Source of the DNA: an uncultured Pseudodesulfovibrio sp.
GTDB taxonomy: Bacteria; Desulfobacterota; Desulfovibrionia; Desulfovibrionales; Desulfovibrionaceae
Assembly: GCF_963664965.1 (NCBI RefSeq)
Contig: NZ_OY761823.1
Span: 2,808,001 to 2,872,000, forward strand
DNA length: 64,000 bases
Direction: 5' to 3'
Under the pieces are notes generated by a model. The model did no database searches, was not told the DNA's origin, and saw only the letters and a program-made list of their open reading frames with translations. Position 1 is the stretch's first letter, and each line of letters starts with the position of its first letter. Both the position numbers and the translations under genes were made by a program. Of the stretch, positions 61,124 through 64,000 are shown one piece after another.

Positions 61124-62740
61124 ATGAAACTGTCGTCGATGAAATCCGCCGGCAAATTTTCGCTACTCGCCCTCACCTTCATCATGTCCGCGATGCTGCT
61201 GGTCGGCTGCGGCGAAGGCGAAAAGAAGCAGGAAGCTGAAAAAGCCGCTGCCCCTGAAAAAGTCGTTCTCAAAGTCGCCATGGATGCTGATCCGGTCTCC
61301 CTGGACCCGCAGGTTCAGCTTTCCGGCGGTATGCTCCAGTACTCCCACATGGTATTCGACTCTCTCGTCCGCTACTCCAAGGACATGAAGTTTGAACCCC
61401 GTCTGGCCGAAAAGTGGGAACGCATTGACGACAACACCATGCGCTTCCACCTGCGTAAAGGCGTCAAGTTCCACTCCGGCAACGATTTTACCGCTGAAGA
61501 CGTGGTCTTCTCCGTGGATCGCCTGAAGAAGTCCGAAGACTTCAAGGGCCTGTTCGAGCCTTTCGTCGGTGCCAAGGCAGTCGACGACTACACTGTCGAC
61601 CTCATCACCAAGAAGCCCTACGGTCTGGTGCTGAACATGGCTACCTACATCTTCCCCATGGACAAGAAGTTCTACACCGGAACCGACGACAAGGGTAAGC
61701 CCAAGGACATGATCCTCAAGACGGACTACTCCTTCGCCAACGTCAATGAATCCGGTACCGGCCCCTACGTGGTCACCACCCGTGAACAGGGTGTGAAGGT
61801 CGTCTTCACCCGTTTCGCCGACTACTGGGATCACACCGGCAACGTGGAAGAAATCATCCTGACCCCGATCAAGAACGACGCTACCCGCGTGGCAGCACTG
61901 CTCTCCGGCGATGTCGATTTCATCATGCCCGTTCCGCCGCAGGATCTCGACCGCATCAAGAACACCGATGGCTTGCAGCTCGTGACCATGTCCGGCTCCC
62001 GCATCATCACCTTCCAGCTCAACGGCGAACGCAATCCCGCTCTGGCTGACCCCAAGGTCCGTCTGGCCATGGCGTACGCCTATGACAACCAGGGTGTTGT
62101 CGAAAAGATCATGAAGGGCTTCGGAACGGCAGCCGGCCAGCTGAGCCCCGAGGGACTCGCAGGCTACAATCCGTCCCTGACTCCCCGCTACGACCTTGAA
62201 AAAGCCAAGGCCCTGATGGCCGAATCCGGCTTTGCCAACGGCTTCGAAGCAACCATGATCTCCCCCAACAACCGCTACGTCAACGATGAGAAGATTGCAG
62301 AAGCTTTCGTCTCCATGATGTCCAAGATCGGTATCAAGATCAGCCTGAAGACCATGCCCAAGGCCCAATACTGGGATCAGTATGACGCTCAGGTCGCTGA
62401 CATCCAGATGCTCGGCTGGCACCCCGACTCCGAGGACTCCGGCAACTACTACGAGTTCCTGTCCATGTGCCGCAACGCCGATACCGGCTACGGCCAGTAC
62501 AACTCCGGCAGCTACTGCAACCCCCGTGTCGACGAGCTGACTCTGGCAGCACAGACTGAAACCGACACAACCAAGCGCTCCGGAATGTTGCAGGAAATCG
62601 AGAAGATTCAGTACGACGAAGCAGGCTTCATCCCGCTGCACTGGCAGCACCTGTCCTGGGCCTCCAAGACCGGCATGAACACCGACGACATCGTCAACGT
62701 CATGAACTTCCCGTACTTCGGGGACCTGGTCGTCAAGTAA
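61124..62740 (+). CDS. Dipeptide/oligopeptide ABC transporter, substrate-binding lipoprotein
   Basis: This 538-residue protein is a class 5 solute-binding protein (DppA/OppA type). The signal ends MLLVGC, a lipobox, so it is anchored as a lipoprotein, followed by a Glu/Lys-rich linker (GEGEKKQEAEKAAAPEK). LKVAMDADPVSLDPQVQLSGG, LAEKWERIDDNTMRFHLRKGVKFHSGNDFTAEDVVFSVDRL are conserved. GGAGG precedes the ATG by 9 bases. A terminator separates it from the permease gene, as with the amino-acid transporter at 12 kb. Confidence 0.92.
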   Translation: MKLSSMKSAGKFSLLALTFIMSAMLLVGCGEGEKKQEAEKAAAPEKVVLKVAMDADPVSLDPQVQLSGGMLQYSHMVFDSLVRYSKDMKFEPRLAEKWERIDDNTMRFHLRKGVKFHSGNDFTAEDVVFSVDRLKKSEDFKGLFEPFVGAKAVDDYTVDLITKKPYGLVLNMATYIFPMDKKFYTGTDDKGKPKDMILKTDYSFANVNESGTGPYVVTTREQGVKVVFTRFADYWDHTGNVEEIILTPIKNDATRVAALLSGDVDFIMPVPPQDLDRIKNTDGLQLVTMSGSRIITFQLNGERNPALADPKVRLAMAYAYDNQGVVEKIMKGFGTAAGQLSPEGLAGYNPSLTPRYDLEKAKALMAESGFANGFEATMISPNNRYVNDEKIAEAFVSMMSKIGIKISLKTMPKAQYWDQYDAQVADIQMLGWHPDSEDSGNYYEFLSMCRNADTGYGQYNSGSYCNPRVDELTLAAQTETDTTKRSGMLQEIEKIQYDEAGFIPLHWQHLSWASKTGMNTDDIVNVMNFPYFGDLVVK

Positions 62741-62781
62741 CGCTCTCAAGCGAACTTGCAATCGACCCCAAAGCCTTATAG

Positions 62782-62813
62782 AAGGGGAACCCGGATCAAT
62801 CCGGGTTCCCCTT
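62782..62813 (+). terminator. Terminator between binding protein and permease genes
   Basis: AAGGGGAACCCGGAT (62782-62796) pairs with ATCCGGGTTCCCCTT (62799-62813). A short T-run follows. Partial read-through would serve the permease gene. Confidence 0.82.
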
Positions 62814-63024
62814 TCACACTCGTAACCGTTTAAAGACGGATTGGCTTTATGGCCAATAATTTCAAACCGGTGCACAGTGGAAGTGCCGGACGTATATATA
62901 CCTAACCCAGAGCGACGAAAGACGATATCCGCAATCTGCCACGGGGAACAGGGGCAAAAAGCTCTATTTTTGCCACCAACGGGCAGATTAAAACGTCTCT
63001 CAACAGCCTGAAAAACGAGAAACC

Positions 63025-64000
63025 ATGTTTGCATTTGCAGTAAAAAGAATTCTTCAAGCGGTGGTAGTCATGCTCATCATCAGCTTCATCGGATTCGCCA
63101 TCAAACACAATTTCGGCGATCCGGTCCGTGAGCTGGTAGGTGAACGTGTCACCCCTGCCGAACGAGCTGAGATTCGAGAAAAGCTCGGTCTCAACGACCC
63201 GTTCATGACACAGTACGTCCGTTTCCTTGGCAACGCGCTCCACGGAGACCTCGGACAAAGTTACTTCTACAAAAAATCAGCGACCGAAGTCATTATCAAG
63301 AAAGCTCCGGCTACCCTTGAACTGGTATTCTGTTCCGCGCTCATCATTCTTCTCCTGTCCGTTCCGCTGGGCATTTACGCGGCCATCAAGCCGAAAAAAT
63401 GGTTCAGCCGATTCATTATGGGAAGTTCCATCGTCGGCGTATCCATGCCGGTATTCCTAACGGCAATTCTCCTCATATACATCTTTTCAGTCGAGCTGCA
63501 CTGGCTGCCTTCATTCGGGCGAGGCGACACAGTTCAGCTCTTCGGTTTCTGGGACAGCGGATTATTGACCGTCGACGGTCTCAAGCATCTCATCATGCCA
63601 TCCATTGCTCTCTCCTCCATCATGCTCCCTCTCTTCATCCGTCTCATTCGTTCGGAAATGATGGAAGTTCTGGAAAGCGAATACGTTAAATACGCATGGG
63701 CCAAAGGCATCAAGCCCCGCCGCGTCTGGTGGGTGCACGCCTTCAAGAACACTCTGCTCCCGGTAATCACCGTCGGCGGTGTCCAGCTCGGTATCATGGT
63801 GGCATTCACCATCCTGACCGAAACCGTATTCCAATGGCAGGGCATGGGCTCCATGTTCATCGAATCCGTTGAACGATCCGATACGTCACTGATGGTTGCC
63901 TATCTCGTCTTTGTCGGCATGGTCTTCGTTCTGGTCAACACTGCCGTCGACATCATCTACGGCCTCGTCAACCCCACCGTCCGCGTGGCAGGGAGGAAGT
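63025..64000 (+). CDS. Dipeptide ABC transporter permease (DppB type), incomplete at the window edge
   Basis: The open frame starts at ATG 63025 (MFAFAVKRILQAVVVMLIISF) and reaches the last base with no stop, giving at least 325 residues. It has the DppB/OppB layout: an N-terminal span, then a periplasmic loop with ERVTPAERAEIREKLGLNDPF and the GDLGQSYFYKKSATEVIIKKAPATLEL segment, and the EAA-type coupling loop YVKYAWAKGIKPRRVWWVHAFKNTLLPVI. The known family length is about 330, so only a few residues should be missing. It is downstream of the binding-protein gene in the same direction. Confidence 0.9.
   Translation, partial: MFAFAVKRILQAVVVMLIISFIGFAIKHNFGDPVRELVGERVTPAERAEIREKLGLNDPFMTQYVRFLGNALHGDLGQSYFYKKSATEVIIKKAPATLELVFCSALIILLLSVPLGIYAAIKPKKWFSRFIMGSSIVGVSMPVFLTAILLIYIFSVELHWLPSFGRGDTVQLFGFWDSGLLTVDGLKHLIMPSIALSSIMLPLFIRLIRSEMMEVLESEYVKYAWAKGIKPRRVWWVHAFKNTLLPVITVGGVQLGIMVAFTILTETVFQWQGMGSMFIESVERSDTSLMVAYLVFVGMVFVLVNTAVDIIYGLVNPTVRVAGRK

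Noticed and set aside
61163..63034. 623-codon minus-strand frame over the dipeptide-binding protein gene
   Set aside because: It is a mirror frame of the highly codon-biased SBP gene and reads as Val/Gly/His-rich sequence without any domain. The plus-strand gene has a lipobox, RBS and clear family motifs.
1..64000. Mobile elements, phage genes, CRISPR arrays, tRNA and rRNA genes
   Set aside because: I looked for transposase or integrase motifs, regularly spaced repeats and tRNA-like ends and saw none. A tRNA scan would settle this.

Overview
The window looks like chromosomal DNA of a Gram-negative, anaerobic, sulfate-reducer-type delta-proteobacterium (Desulfovibrio / Pseudodesulfovibrio-like). 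This is an inference from content: a split, ferredoxin-rich glutamate synthase, an ADTH synthase of the alternative aromatic-acid pathway, an FeoB-associated Cys-rich protein, several radical SAM enzymes and abundant surface-sugar genes. No rRNA, tRNA, CRISPR array, transposase or phage gene was seen.

Layout. 0-5.1 kb (minus strand): three-gene glutamate synthase operon (glutaminase, FMN subunit, GXGXG + FAD/Fe-S subunit), then an 0.8 kb AT-rich gap. 5.9-10.7 kb: TSCPD protein, solo HicB, MltA, AI-2E-family permease, hybrid histidine kinase. 11.2-13.8 kb (plus strand): polar amino-acid ABC transporter (binding protein, permease, ATPase), preceded by two tandem hairpins with the same loop. 14-39.6 kb: a large surface-glycan island. 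A minus-strand block (28.3 to 16.4 kb) encodes a domain-swapped HldE-like protein, an uncharacterised partner, a GmhA-like isomerase, an NDP-sugar epimerase, a split transketolase (C-terminal half frameshifted), methyltransferases, a radical SAM enzyme, a WbuC-type cupin, an SDR and a WcbI-like protein. A plus-strand block (28.6 to 39.6 kb) encodes a heptosyltransferase-type GT9 and a legionaminic-acid-type pathway (LegB, LegC, PtmE, PtmF, PtmB/NeuA, PtmA), ending in a HisF/HisH/WbpG-type amidotransferase set expected to make an acetamidino sugar. The NeuC and NeuB homologues needed for the same pathway lie about 20 kb away, at 58.1-60.3 kb.

39.6-46.3 kb: small membrane protein, PilZ proteins, a Fur-box-controlled FeoB-associated protein next to a gate-domain permease, RidA, then ADTH synthase. 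The ADTH synthase gene is preceded by a short ORF with seven Phe codons and a rho-independent terminator with a competing antiterminator, which together form a classical phenylalanine attenuator. A structured transcript candidate follows, then an Hpt protein and MltC. 46.4-51.6 kb: radical SAM/SPASM protein, two uncharacterised helical proteins, a GT9 with a long C-terminal extension, and a DUF294-type nucleotidyltransferase. 51.7-55.1 kb: acetate-type sodium symporter with its small subunit, and an OFA-family MFS transporter. 55.2-64 kb: Gly-tailed small protein, TIGR03960/DUF2344 radical SAM fusion, neuC/neuB, a lipoprotein, and the start of a dipeptide-type ABC transporter whose permease gene runs off the right edge.

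The strongest candidates for new biology are the Phe attenuator in front of ADTH synthase, the minus-strand glycan operon with its split transketolase and radical SAM enzyme, the structured RNA near 43.6 kb and the tandem hairpins at 11.1 kb.
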